A stretch of DNA of 37,542 nt from Methylobacterium nodulans ORS 2060 (GCF_000022085.1 NC_011895.1:1-37542), one strand, 5' to 3'; counted from the stretch's first letter, positions 15,711-23,205 are shown. Numbers and translations are program-made. The notes: generated by a model not told the origin, from the letters alone.

Positions 15711-15917
15711 TTAAGATTTGTCCGTATCGCCGTACTTCAATCGCTTCGCATTTGACAGATATTTGCCATAAGTCATTGGTCCCGTTAGATCCGGATCTCT
15801 CTGCCACGTCTCGTCGTACTTCTGCTCTGATCGAATTTCGTGACATGAGCGGGTTGCGAATTCCGCATCCCCAAGCAGGCCACACCCAAGCGACCGCCAC
15901 GGCTCGATGCCGCTCAA
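15711..15917 (-). CDS. Small hypothetical protein, 68 aa
   Basis: Polar and charged; reads EPWRSLGCGLLGDAEFATRS, then YDETWQRDPDLTGPMTYGKY. The only start is a TTG at 15917 with no strong site, so the 5' end is uncertain. Composition looks like a genuine protein in this frame and not in the others. Function unknown. Confidence 0.45.
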   Translation of the reverse strand: MSGIEPWRSLGCGLLGDAEFATRSCHEIRSEQKYDETWQRDPDLTGPMTYGKYLSNAKRLKYGDTDKS

Positions 15918-16227
15918 TGGAGGCTGATGCAGTCCTCAGCCTCGGAGGAGACAAGAGCCTGACAGTTCAGGTTCAGCGCGTCATACGATAGTTGGCCTAG
16001 CTGATTCCTCCCGCTTTTTGCAATGTGCATGTGTGCTAGAGCAGGACATGCTCGCACGTCGGGTGGGTGTAGATAGGCAATAGTAGATAGGCCATGTGCG
16101 CACTTAACACGGATCATAGAAATATGGTAGATGGGCTATATGTATCAGGGCTGGAAGCCGAGCAGGGTTTTCAGTCAAAATAGTAGGTTATAATTTTACA
16201 AGCCAAAAACTTGCCGAGGTCAGAAGC
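15918..16227. other. Intergenic, AT-richer upstream region of the Crp/FNR gene
   Basis: No gene seen. TAGATAGGC and TAGATAGGCC occur close together at about 16070-16095. The last 60 bp are AT-rich and should carry the promoter of the gene at 16228. No clear FNR box found by eye. Confidence 0.4.
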
Positions 16228-17145
16228 ATGAGCGAGGTGAATATCGCGGATAATCGTCCCCTCGACTTGCTGGTTCGCAAGCTGGAGAGCATGGGACCTC
16301 TGACAGCCGATGAGCGGCAGGCGATTTTGAGCTTACCGGCAAGCGTCCGTGTGCTGCCTCCACGGTATGACATCCTGCACGAAGATGATCGGCCCTCTCA
16401 GTGCTGCATCGTGCTGAGTGGCTGGTTGTGGTGCTACCGCTCGCTGAGCAGTGGAAAGCGGCAGATCATCTCCCTGCACATGATGGGTGATCTGCCGGAC
16501 TTGCAGGGCCTGGAACTGCCAGTCATCGACTACAGCCTCGGCACAATCAGTGAGAGCACCGTGGCCTTTACGCCTCGCGTACATCTCCAGGAGCTTGCCG
16601 CGACTCAGCCGCGGATTGCTAAAGCGCTCTGGCAGGTCGCAGCCGCGGATGCCGTTGTGACGCGCGAGTGGATGGTGAGCCTCGGGCGGCGGTCTGCCCT
16701 TGAACACCTTGCCCATCTACTATGCGAATTATATGTGCGGCAGCAGGCGCTTAAAAAGGCGCGGGATTATTGCTGCGAATTACCGATTAACCAATGCAAC
16801 ATAGCTGACATACTTGGCCTAACGAATGCTCATGTCAACAGAATGGCTAAAATTTTAAAACAGAGAGGTTTAGCAACACTTGACGGAAAAATGTTGTCCA
16901 TTCACAATTGGTCAAGATTGGTGCGCCTCTGCGAGTTTAACGTGAACTATCTCAGCCCAAAGTTACAAATTATTCCAAAATTGAAGTGCGATCAAACGAA
17001 CGAGTCATTGCATCTGGATCATCAGCTTAATCTTCGAGATTATGGACGAATTCGATCAGATTATGATGGAGGTGCCGCTGATCGAGCGGTGCCCCCATGC
17101 CGTCAGGAGCGGTGGCGCGGCAGGCTGACCTCCAACGCCATTTGA
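16228..17145 (+). CDS. Crp/FNR-family transcriptional regulator
   Basis: 305 aa. The N-terminal cyclic-nucleotide-binding-like barrel spans about 20-140 (DILHEDDRPSQCCIVLSGWL, KRQIISLHMMGDLPDLQ). A winged helix follows at about 190-230 (QCNIADILGLTNAHVNRMAK), the layout of rhizobial and Methylobacterium Crp/FNR regulators. There is no N-terminal Fe-S cysteine cluster. Usual length is about 240-250 aa; here about 55 residues are added at the end, and the last 43 bp run antisense through the small ORF at 17103-17264, which suggests a lost stop codon. GC falls from about 16720 on. GAGG lies upstream of ATG 16228. Confidence 0.85.
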   Translation: MSEVNIADNRPLDLLVRKLESMGPLTADERQAILSLPASVRVLPPRYDILHEDDRPSQCCIVLSGWLWCYRSLSSGKRQIISLHMMGDLPDLQGLELPVIDYSLGTISESTVAFTPRVHLQELAATQPRIAKALWQVAAADAVVTREWMVSLGRRSALEHLAHLLCELYVRQQALKKARDYCCELPINQCNIADILGLTNAHVNRMAKILKQRGLATLDGKMLSIHNWSRLVRLCEFNVNYLSPKLQIIPKLKCDQTNESLHLDHQLNLRDYGRIRSDYDGGAADRAVPPCRQERWRGRLTSNAI

Positions 17146-17264
17146 AGGAACGCCAGCGCATCGAACCCGAGCCTCTCGGCAATCCAGCGTGCCGTCGCGA
17201 TGTCGAAGGTGCCGTCGACCTGCGCGAGCGCCAGCAGCACCTCCTGGCTGGGGGAACAGAGCAC
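17103..17264 (-). CDS. Paralogue or fragment of the 10255-10488 protein, 53 aa
   Basis: GTG 17264 reads LCSPSQEVLLALAQVDG, then TARWIAERLGF and AFLQMALEVSLPRHRS to the stop. The last 17 residues and the DNA behind them match the end of the 10255-10488 gene. A TAG lies just upstream of the GTG and there is no good ribosome site, so it is probably 5'-truncated. It overlaps the 3' end of the Crp/FNR gene. Confidence 0.4.
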   Translation of the reverse strand: MLCSPSQEVLLALAQVDGTFDIATARWIAERLGFDALAFLQMALEVSLPRHRS

Positions 17265-17270
17265 TGACCA

Positions 17271-17453
17271 CTATCGTCGCCGCGCGATCTCGGCTTCGGC
17301 AGCCTCTCCAGGAACCAAGCCACCAAAGCCGGCTCCAGGCCCGTCCCAACCGTCTGGGCATCTCAGAGCATCACGATTGAGATCGGCCGTCTTAAGGGCA
17401 ACGTCGTGGCCTGGACGGTTGGGATCAGATAGTCGGGAGAAGGCTTCAAGCAT
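17271..17453 (-). CDS. Possible 60-aa ORF coupled to the serine recombinase
   Basis: ATG 17453 lies inside the last codons of the recombinase and reads MLEAFSRLSDPNRPGHDVAL, then a Gly/Pro-rich middle and GEAAEAEIARRR. The overlap would allow coupled translation. No recognisable domain. Confidence 0.35.
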   Translation of the reverse strand: MLEAFSRLSDPNRPGHDVALKTADLNRDALRCPDGWDGPGAGFGGLVPGEAAEAEIARRR

Positions 17454-18126
17454 CCTTGTACGATAGCATTCGGCTGACCGCCGCCGCGGTGTACGGCTTG
17501 CCCACTTCACTCAGCCATCCCTCTTCGGCGAGGCGCGCGCTGATCTTCCGAAGGCTCAAACGATCGTACCGGCTGAGCTTCTTGGCGCGCTTCACCATCT
17601 CGGGATAGGTCTCTATGTAGTTCTTGCGGCCCTCAACCTTCTTGCCAGTCGCATTCCGTTTCCGATCACGCGCGCCGGCCAACTTCGAGACCAGCATCGC
17701 CTTCTCGAACTGTGAGACCGCGCCCAGGATCTGCCGGATGAGCACCGCAGTAGGCGTGTCGGACGAGAAGCTGTCTGGATCATCAGCGGCGATCAGCGTG
17801 ATGCCCTGGGCCTGGAGGAACTTGTAGCCGGTCTCAGCCACGATCAAGTCGCGGGCGAAGCGGCTGGCGGTCTCCACGACTATGGTGCGGCACCCGTTAC
17901 CGGCGATCGCCTCCAGCATCGCCGCAAACCCCGGCCTCGTGTCGATGGGGTCAGCACCTCGAACGCTGGCGTCGTAGAACTCCTGGACGATCTCCAAACC
18001 CGCGTGACGCGCGTATTCCGCGATGGCCTCGCGCTGGCGCTTGGCGCTGTCCTTGTCCTCGCCCACGTTCGTGCTGGAGGAGGTGCGGAGATAGGCGAAA
18101 GCCTTGGTTTTCTCTTTGCTTGCCAT
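17446..18126 (-). CDS. Serine recombinase / resolvase
   Basis: 226 aa. The N-terminal resolvase domain has AYLRTSSSTN with nucleophile Ser16, the conserved YDASVRGADP loop, an ETASRFARDL segment with catalytic Arg, and LGAVSQFEKAM. The C-terminal DNA-binding part (LSRYDRLSLRKISARLAEEG ... TAAAVSRMLS) is a helix-turn-helix of the usual short type. It acts on short DNA sites to resolve or invert DNA. A 24-bp palindrome lies 19 bp upstream of the start. The 3' end of a second, decayed copy lies at 37447-37542 on the same strand. Confidence 0.92.
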   Translation of the reverse strand: MASKEKTKAFAYLRTSSSTNVGEDKDSAKRQREAIAEYARHAGLEIVQEFYDASVRGADPIDTRPGFAAMLEAIAGNGCRTIVVETASRFARDLIVAETGYKFLQAQGITLIAADDPDSFSSDTPTAVLIRQILGAVSQFEKAMLVSKLAGARDRKRNATGKKVEGRKNYIETYPEMVKRAKKLSRYDRLSLRKISARLAEEGWLSEVGKPYTAAAVSRMLSYKDA

Positions 18127-18144
18127 GGCTTGTGCCGGAACTCG

Positions 18145-18168
18145 TATCTATATCTTGAGATATCGATA
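18145..18168. promoter_or_regulatory. 24-bp near-palindrome upstream of the recombinase
   Basis: TATCTATATCTTGAGATATCGATA is AT-rich and nearly self-complementary, in a GC-rich setting and 19 bp before the recombinase start. It could be the crossover site or an operator for the recombinase, since resolvases often bind next to their own gene. Confidence 0.45.
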
Positions 18169-18393
18169 CACAATGCTCGAACCGAGTGCCAGTGAAGAAC
18201 GCCATCGCCCGGCATCAACCTGTTCGCAGATAGCTGGACCGCCCTCCGTGTCTCACGCGATCACTCCGCCACCATCGACACGCACCTCCGTTGAGGTGGA
18301 AGGTCGTGGCGCGACGGCGCGTGACGATGATTTGACGCTCGGGCAGCGGCCTCGCTACGAGGGCCTTCTGCCCGCCGGAGAGGTGCACCGCCC

Positions 18394-19437
18394 GTGCTGC
18401 TCAACCCGTTCGATGATCAGCCTGCCCGCGTGGGAGCGAAGGTGGGCCTCACCTATGCGCTTCTCGTCGCGGCCAATGTCGCGGCATGGGCGGCGGCCTT
18501 TCTCGCCTTCTCGGATCGGCCGGCCCTGCTCTCGACCGCCTTCCTCGCCTACGCCTTCGGTCTGCGCCACGCCTTCGACGCCGACCACATCGCCGCCATC
18601 GACAACGTCGTGCGCAAGCTCATGCAGGAGGGCAAGCAGCCCTACTCGGTCGGCTTCTTCTTCTCCCTCGGCCACTCCACCATCGTCATCCTGGCCTCGG
18701 TCCTGATCGCAGCCACGGCCGCCGCTCTGAAGGACAGTCTCAATCAGTTCCACGACCTAGGCGGCGTGATCGGCACCGCTGTCTCGGCCGCCTTCCTTCT
18801 CGCCATCGGCATCGCCAACCTGTTTATCCTGCGCGGCGTCTGGGCCGCCTTCACCCGCGTGCGGCAGGGCGGCAAGATCGTGGATGAGGATCTGGACGCG
18901 CTGCTTGCCGGGCGCGGGCTGCTGGCGCGGGTGTTCCGCCCGATCTTCGGCGTCGTCTCGCGCTCCTGGCACATGTACCTGATCGGCTTCCTGTTCGGGC
19001 TCGGCTTCGACACCGCGACCGAGATCGGGGTGCTCGGCATCTCGGCGACGCAAGCGGCGCAAGGCATGTCGTTCTGGACGATCCTGATCTTCCCTGCGCT
19101 CTTCACGGCCGGCATGTCTCTTATGGACACCACCGACAGCGTTCTGATGACCAGGGCCTACGGCTGGGCCTTCGTGAACCCGCTTCGCAAGCTCTGGTAC
19201 AACCTGACCATCACAGCGGCCTCCGTCGTGATCGCGCTCTTCATCGGCGGCCTGGAGGTGCTGGGCCTGATCGGCGACAAGCTCGGCTTGGAAGGTGGGC
19301 TGTGGCGCGCGGTAAGCGTGCTCAACGAGAACCTTGGTGATGTCGGCTTCGCGGTTGTCGGCATCTTCGTGGCAGCATGGATTGCCTCGGCCCTGATCTA
19401 CCGTGTCAAAGGCTACGACAAGCTCCAGATGCACTGA
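18394..19437 (+). CDS. NiCoT-family nickel/cobalt permease
   Basis: A 347-aa inner-membrane protein with about eight helices. It has the family signature RHAFDADHIAAIDN in helix II, plus FSLGHST, GLGFDTATEIGVL and GMSLMDTTDS, which are the metal-binding motifs of HoxN/NixA/NhlF. It imports Ni2+ and/or Co2+ with high affinity, probably for urease, hydrogenase or cobalamin. GTG 18394 is the start, with GGAGAGG 10 nt upstream. I found no cobalamin riboswitch or NikR box by eye in the 225-bp leader. A truncated nikR follows 58 bp downstream, so nickel is the likelier substrate. Confidence 0.93.
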   Translation: MLLNPFDDQPARVGAKVGLTYALLVAANVAAWAAAFLAFSDRPALLSTAFLAYAFGLRHAFDADHIAAIDNVVRKLMQEGKQPYSVGFFFSLGHSTIVILASVLIAATAAALKDSLNQFHDLGGVIGTAVSAAFLLAIGIANLFILRGVWAAFTRVRQGGKIVDEDLDALLAGRGLLARVFRPIFGVVSRSWHMYLIGFLFGLGFDTATEIGVLGISATQAAQGMSFWTILIFPALFTAGMSLMDTTDSVLMTRAYGWAFVNPLRKLWYNLTITAASVVIALFIGGLEVLGLIGDKLGLEGGLWRAVSVLNENLGDVGFAVVGIFVAAWIASALIYRVKGYDKLQMH

Positions 19438-19495
19438 CAAGCTGTGAGCCTTCGCCGGGCCGTTCCCCTTCGCATGACGAGGTGGATTGAGGCTG

Positions 19496-19561
19496 ATGCA
19501 GCGTGTCACCCTGACCCTCGATGACGATCTTCTGGTGACCATTGACGCCCTCGTGCAGCGG
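19496..19561 (+). pseudogene. nikR: 5' fragment of nikR (nickel-responsive repressor)
   Basis: ATG 19496 reads MQRVTLTLDDDLLVTIDALV, the ribbon-helix-helix start of NikR. After about 22 residues the match stops and the frame runs into unrelated Pro/Arg-rich sequence. The whole metal-binding ACT-like domain with its His/Cys ligands is missing (normal length about 130-140 aa). Its place just after the NiCoT permease fits a former permease-repressor pair. The cut was made by whatever joined the minus-strand segment that starts at about 19570. Confidence 0.75.
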
Positions 19562-19571
19562 TATGAGCCCC

Positions 19572-19784
19572 CTACTCGTCCACGGGGATGGCTATCGCCG
19601 CCCGATGATCTGCGGTTCTCGGTGGCGAGGAGGCCATTTCGGCCAACAGAATGCAGAGCACCAGGGCTGTCGCACTCAACACGATACTCACCACGCCAGC
19701 CCACTGCTCAAGGTATGGCATGACCGCCAGACCAGCGGCGAAAACGAGAACCACGAACAGCGGCAGCACGGGGAATGCGAGCAC
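19572..19784 (-). CDS. Small membrane protein, 70 aa
   Basis: Two hydrophobic helices (LPLFVVLVFAAGLAVM and VSIVLSATALVLCILLAEM) and a polar tail. GTG 19784 is the start, with AAGGTG about 8 nt upstream. Its 3' end meets the nikR break. Function unknown; could be an inner-membrane accessory peptide. Confidence 0.5.
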   Translation of the reverse strand: MLAFPVLPLFVVLVFAAGLAVMPYLEQWAGVVSIVLSATALVLCILLAEMASSPPRTADHRAAIAIPVDE

Positions 19785-19867
19785 TTGGACACCTTAGCTG
19801 GAGGGAAAGCCGATAGATCGCCTCCCTTTGGCGATGGCTCCAGCCCGCGATATGTCGCGCTGGCACG

Positions 19868-20356
19868 CTACTTCGCCTTTTTCGGCCGCCCCGGCCCCTT
19901 CTTCGGGCTCGTCACCTTCGCGTCGGAAGCCGAGCGCTTGGCTGCCGCAGCTTGCTGACGCCTCTGGCCAAGGCCGCTCGTCTTGGCGAGTTCGGAGCGT
20001 TGCGCCGCGTAGTTCGCGGCCATCATCGGGTAGTCGGGCGGCAGGCCCCATTTCTGCCGGTACTGGTCTGGCGTCAGCCCTCGTGTCGTCAGGTGCCGCT
20101 TGAGCGACTTGTACGGCTTCCCGTCCTCCAGGCTGATCAGGTAGTCGGGCATCGCCGTCTTCTTGATCGGCACGGGCGGCGTGAGCTTCTCGGGTTCGGC
20201 CGCGGGCGGGTTGCCGAGGCTGCGCAGCGCATCGTGCACCGTGTTCAGGACGTTCGCGAGTTCCCCGACCGGCACGGGGTTCTTCGACACGTAGGCCGAC
20301 ACGATGTCGGCCGTGAGCGCGGTCAAGTCAGATCCTGAGGTAGCGGTTTCGTTCAT
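19868..20356 (-). CDS. MucR/Ros-family transcriptional regulator lacking the zinc ligands
   Basis: 162 aa. The N-terminus (LTADIVSAYVSKNPVPVGEL) and the DNA-binding region (SLKRHLTTRGLTPDQYRQKW, GLPPDYPMMAANYAAQRSEL) are clear Ros/MucR. The two zinc cysteines of Ros (C-L-E-C) are replaced (ISLEDGK), and the second His is lost (TTRG). Zinc-free members (the M. loti Ml type) are known to keep the fold, so it may still bind DNA. The end GPGRPKKAK is an AT-hook-like tail. AAGGTAAG precedes ATG 20356. Confidence 0.9.
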   Translation of the reverse strand: MNETATSGSDLTALTADIVSAYVSKNPVPVGELANVLNTVHDALRSLGNPPAAEPEKLTPPVPIKKTAMPDYLISLEDGKPYKSLKRHLTTRGLTPDQYRQKWGLPPDYPMMAANYAAQRSELAKTSGLGQRRQQAAAAKRSASDAKVTSPKKGPGRPKKAK

Positions 20357-20732
20357 TGTCTTACCTTGGTTGGTCCCGCCACGATGGGGGTCTAGCTACT
20401 TGAGGCGTCAACGGCCGGAAGAAATTCATCTGTGTGTACCAAAGCACAAGGATAAGAGGCCGCCATCTACATGTTCTGTATTAGAGCTTGGCCTATGCAG
20501 CGGTCCATGAGGGAGCCGAAGCGCCCTGGCTCGATCGACCCGCAACGTGCACGAGGTGAGGAGAAACACGGCGCGGGCGTTGTAGACGGTCTGGAGGGGG
20601 CTTGTAGATGCCGTTGCCCGCGATGGACATGACGACGGCGACGGCCACACCATCGACTTGGATCCGGATCGGCTTCCTGCCCTTGGTGGACGTGCCCGCC
20701 TCGCGTACATTTCGGGCCGTGAGGTGTTCGCC
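20357..20732. other. Intergenic region between divergent promoters
   Basis: Between the minus-strand mucR-like gene and the plus-strand pair at 20733. AT-richer near 20390-20500. Several ORFs cross it, none with a convincing start. MucR-type proteins often bind AT-rich leaders, so self-regulation here is possible. Confidence 0.4.
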
Positions 20733-20954
20733 ATGCCGACCAAGCGCCACGGGAATTCGAATGTGCGGCGTGCGACCGTGCCCGGCGACGGAGGTCGAGA
20801 GCGGGTTGCTGCGCAGTTCCGGGCTGACCTGCGTCGGAAGCTGGCCGAGCAGGGCGTATCCGAGCACGAGCTTGACGCCCAGGTCAACGAGTTGATGACG
20901 CGGGACGTGCGCTTCGCACTCGACGTTGAGGCGGCCCTGAACGCGAAGGACTGA
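20733..20954 (+). CDS. Small helical protein, 73 aa
   Basis: Reads MPTKRHGNSNVRRATVPGDG, then FRADLRRKLAEQGVSEHELD and VRFALDVEAALNAKD. GAGGTG lies 8 nt upstream of ATG 20733; the longer upstream frame is not protein-like. A 2-nt gap separates it from the next gene, so they form an operon. Basic N-terminus and helical body; function unknown. Confidence 0.65.
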   Translation: MPTKRHGNSNVRRATVPGDGGRERVAAQFRADLRRKLAEQGVSEHELDAQVNELMTRDVRFALDVEAALNAKD

Positions 20955-20956
20955 GT

Positions 20957-21199
20957 GTGGCGCGTCAGTTTTCGCCGTTCATCGAGCAACACGCCGAGTT
21001 CGTTCAGAGACTGGAGAAGATGCTCACCACAGACCCCGCTCAAGTCATCCGATCGGCTCGGCAGGCCATTCGCCAGTTCGAGTTCTTCGCGCCCGCCGAT
21101 GCAGGCGAGGAAGCCATGAAGGAACTAGCGATCGAGGTCTACGAGGACTTCATCGCGCGGGCCGAGTCCGTCATCAAGGGCCAGGGTGGGCAGTCGTAG
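20957..21199 (+). CDS. Small helical protein, 80 aa
   Basis: Helical (FIEQHAEFVQRLEKMLTTDP, ARQAIRQFEFFAPAD, ELAIEVYEDFIARAES). GTG 20957 follows AAGGA in the end of the preceding gene, so it is coupled to it. Function unknown. From 21200 to 21445 there is only a short 3' remnant (frame ending in GGFKALPIKGER at about 21270). Confidence 0.65.
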   Translation: MARQFSPFIEQHAEFVQRLEKMLTTDPAQVIRSARQAIRQFEFFAPADAGEEAMKELAIEVYEDFIARAESVIKGQGGQS

Positions 21200-21446
21200 C
21201 TGTTCGAGAACAGGCCGAGTTGGCGCGGGTCGGGGGCTTCAAGGCGCTGCCGATCAAGGGCGAGCGGTGACGGCAACCGGCAGACCGGTTGCGGATCTGC
21301 CGTCACATTGATGCAAACGGCCCTCTGTAGGCTCAGTCAGGCTGGGCAACCGCCAGCACCCTAATGCCTTCGAGGACCTTGCAGAAACACCATCGAACGG
21401 CGGCACCGGCTTGACAGGCGCGGGTGTATGCGCGATGCCTACACGC

Positions 21447-21475
21447 AAAGAAAAAGGCCGCTCTCGCGAGCGGCC
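21447..21475 (-). terminator. Rho-independent terminator, minus strand
   Basis: GGCCGCTC-TCGC-GAGCGGCC (8-bp stem, 4-nt loop) is followed on the minus strand by TTTTTCTTT. It would end transcripts coming from the right, just after the ORF that stops at 21482. Confidence 0.6.
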
Positions 21476-21481
21476 CGAAGT

Positions 21482-21742
21482 CTAGGGAGGAAACGCCCAC
21501 AGAGGGCAGCACGACCGCAACGCCATCGCGATCGTGCGATTACGTTCTATGCTGCACTGCAACATCTGCCAAGCACAAATGTGCGGCACAGCCGTGCGCG
21601 GAATGCACCCTTTTTGAGCTTGCAGCATGTTTTGTCGCCACTTGGCGCTCTGCGCTAGGGCGTCGGCACGGCAGTTCAAGAGTTCCGCATGCCGACACGC
21701 TTCGCTAACCCTGTCCCGCTGATTTGCACAGGGAGGCAGCAT
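21482..21742 (-). CDS. Doubtful 86-aa ORF upstream of the terminator
   Basis: Reads RHAELLNCRADALAQSAKW then MLQAQKG and a Cys-rich end. It stops 7 bp before the terminator, the only good evidence. No Shine-Dalgarno; its 5' end overlaps the start of the plus-strand gene at 21741; codon bias is weak. Confidence 0.25.
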   Translation of the reverse strand: MLPPCANQRDRVSEACRHAELLNCRADALAQSAKWRQNMLQAQKGCIPRTAVPHICAWQMLQCSIERNRTIAMALRSCCPLWAFPP

Positions 21743-21953
21743 GGCAGCAGCAGCGAAGCCGTTGCGTTCCGAGGGGCTCCAGTCCTCCAGGTGTGAGTGA
21801 ACCCGGGGACCGAACGACCGACCTATCGAGCGCACCGCCAAGCACGAAGCTGCTGAGATCTGGCGGCACCAGGAGCACCGCGGCCTGACAGCCCGTGAGT
21901 TGATCCGCATGGCTCAGGCTGTTCGGACGCGAACATCCGACCCGCAGAGATAA
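21741..21953 (+). pseudogene. Small gene with a single in-frame TGA
   Basis: GGGAGG sits 5 nt before ATG 21741, a near-ideal start. The frame reads MAAAAKPLRSEGLQSSRCE, hits TGA at 21798-21800, and continues in the same frame with clear protein character (RTAKHEAAEIWRHQEHRGLT, ARELIRMAQAV) to a TAA at 21951-21953. The total would be 70 residues. Either a nonsense mutation killed the gene or the stop is read through; the first is more likely. Function unknown. Confidence 0.6.
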
Positions 21954-22074
21954 CTGGTACGCAATATACGAAGAGATGCCGGCGCGGAAGCAAGTTCCGG
22001 CCGGCAGTATGAGCCTCAGGAATGAGTCTCTGGTGAGAGACACACGCAGATGACAGCCCGAATAGGGAATAATT

Positions 22075-22413
22075 GTGGCCGTCTCTCAAGCCGAATTTGA
22101 TCGAATGAATGCTCTGGTTAACACTCTAATCAGTCGATAGTACAGGATTTGGCATGACGGTTACTATCACCTCCTTGTCAAAGACAAATATCACACCGTG
22201 TCCGTTGACGGATGCCATCTCGTCACAATTTGCACACTCCAGACCGAGGTGAGGACTGTGCCGATCTTGACGCCTAACTTCCCCTACCGTTGGCCGCTAC
22301 CGCCAGCACATCGAGAAGTCCGATCCGGCAGGAAACCACATTACTCGTCGTCATCGCCGGGATTTCGGGCAGGTATCCAGGGGCACAGCCCGCGCCTGAC
22401 TCCGAAGGCGTAG
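22075..22413 (+). pseudogene. Small gene with a single in-frame TAG
   Basis: GTG 22075, after AGGGAAT, reads AVSQAEFDRMNALVNTLISR, then TAG at 22138-22140, then in the same frame YRIWHDGYYHLLVKDKYHTV and SVDGCHLVTI. The part after 22272 runs through the dispersed 62-bp repeat and antisense into the secreted-protein gene, so the original 3' end is probably lost. GC is low for the window, a sign of transfer. Function unknown. Confidence 0.5.
22272..22334 (+). repeat. Dispersed ~62-bp repeat, copy 2
   Basis: CTACCGTTGGCC...CGCCAGCACATCGAGAAG...ATCCGGCAGGAAACC, same orientation as the copy at 13461. It ends 6 bp before the stop codon of the minus-strand secreted-protein gene. Confidence 0.7.
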
Positions 22414-23012
22414 GGGCCAGAGCAGTCGAGGTCGCCGGCCCAGGGGTGCAACCGGATCGTCCATGGGTCGACGTCGTCGATCCCAACGATGGGATAGGGC
22501 CTTCGGGCCAGGACGGTCCACCGATGCGGCACCGGTCTGGACGCCACGACGGGATGGGGCCTTCGGACCAGAGCGACCTGCCGGGGCGGCATCGGTCTGG
22601 AGGCCACGACGGAATGGGTTCTTCGGGCCAGGACGGTGTGCCGGTGCAGCACCGGTCTGGAGGCCACGATGAAATGGGGCCTTCGGGCCAGGACGGCCTG
22701 CCGATGCAGCACCGGCCTGGAGGCCACCACGGGATGGAGCCTTCGGACCAGAGCAACCTGCTGGTGCGGCACCGGTCTGGAGACGCGTTCCGCCTGACGC
22801 GAGCGGAGGACGGGCGGGCGCTTCGCCTGCCGCTGGACCGCCTTCGGGGATGCCGGTCCTTGTGGTGGCTCGATCTCCGGCTGGGCAGGCACGTTCGTCT
22901 CGGAAGGGGCTGCGGTGCGGGTCGGCGGATCAGTCCAGCGGGTCTGTGCGGCCAAGCCGGGTACGCCGGAGAGCAGGAGCGCCACCGCGAGGGCAATTCG
23001 GCGTTTCATCAT
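22341..23012 (-). CDS. Secreted protein with 20-residue tandem repeats
   Basis: 223 aa. A Sec signal peptide at the start (MKRRIALAVALLLSGVPGLA, cleavage likely after AAQ) is followed by a Pro-rich linker, then five or more 20-residue repeats of the type RRPHPVVASRPVPHRQVALV, rich in Arg, His, Val and Pro. A non-repeated end contains two Cys (LDCSGPYAFGVRRGLCPW). GGAAGGGG precedes ATG 23012. It should be periplasmic or extracellular. The many His residues could bind metal, and the regular Arg/His pattern could bind an anionic surface; both are guesses. Confidence 0.75.
   Translation of the reverse strand: MMKRRIALAVALLLSGVPGLAAQTRWTDPPTRTAAPSETNVPAQPEIEPPQGPASPKAVQRQAKRPPVLRSRQAERVSRPVPHQQVALVRRLHPVVASRPVLHRQAVLARRPHFIVASRPVLHRHTVLARRTHSVVASRPMPPRQVALVRRPHPVVASRPVPHRWTVLARRPYPIVGIDDVDPWTIRLHPWAGDLDCSGPYAFGVRRGLCPWIPARNPGDDDE
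22490..22790. repeat. Tandem 60-bp repeats inside the secreted-protein gene
   Basis: Units start near 22492, 22552, 22612, 22672 and 22732, exactly 60 bp apart, each with a form of GGGCCTTCGGxCCAGxxC and xxGGTCTGGAGGCCAC. The period equals 20 codons, so copy-number change would keep the frame. Confidence 0.9.
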
Positions 23013-23205
23013 GAGCACGCCCCTTCCGTCACGAGAATGGCTGGGACTTGGCGGCATAATAGCTGGTCGGCTCGCTGGCCGTCAGGCGGTTTGATGACCG
23101 TTCCTGTTCCTGCTGCGGCAGCGTCGCGACAGTTCGGGGCGCGCGCTCAAACTTGTGCGTGAAAGCATGCACGCTATATGGCTTGCGTGCACAGCGAGGT
23201 GACCG

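Noticed and set aside
18169..18393. Cobalamin or nickel riboswitch before the NiCoT gene
   Set aside because: No B12-box-like or NiCo-riboswitch core found by eye.
18757..19704. 315-aa minus-strand frame antisense to the nickel permease
   Set aside because: The permease frame has all NiCoT motifs; the antisense frame has none.
20426..21043. 205-aa minus-strand frame opposite the 20733/20957 pair
   Set aside because: Ser/Arg/Pro-rich shadow; the plus-strand pair has ribosome sites and coupling.
22290..23162. 290-aa plus-strand repeat frame (GPSGQDG-type repeats)
   Set aside because: The 60-bp repeats keep all frames open. The minus strand has a signal peptide and a good ribosome site, so I prefer it, but the plus frame is not fully excluded.
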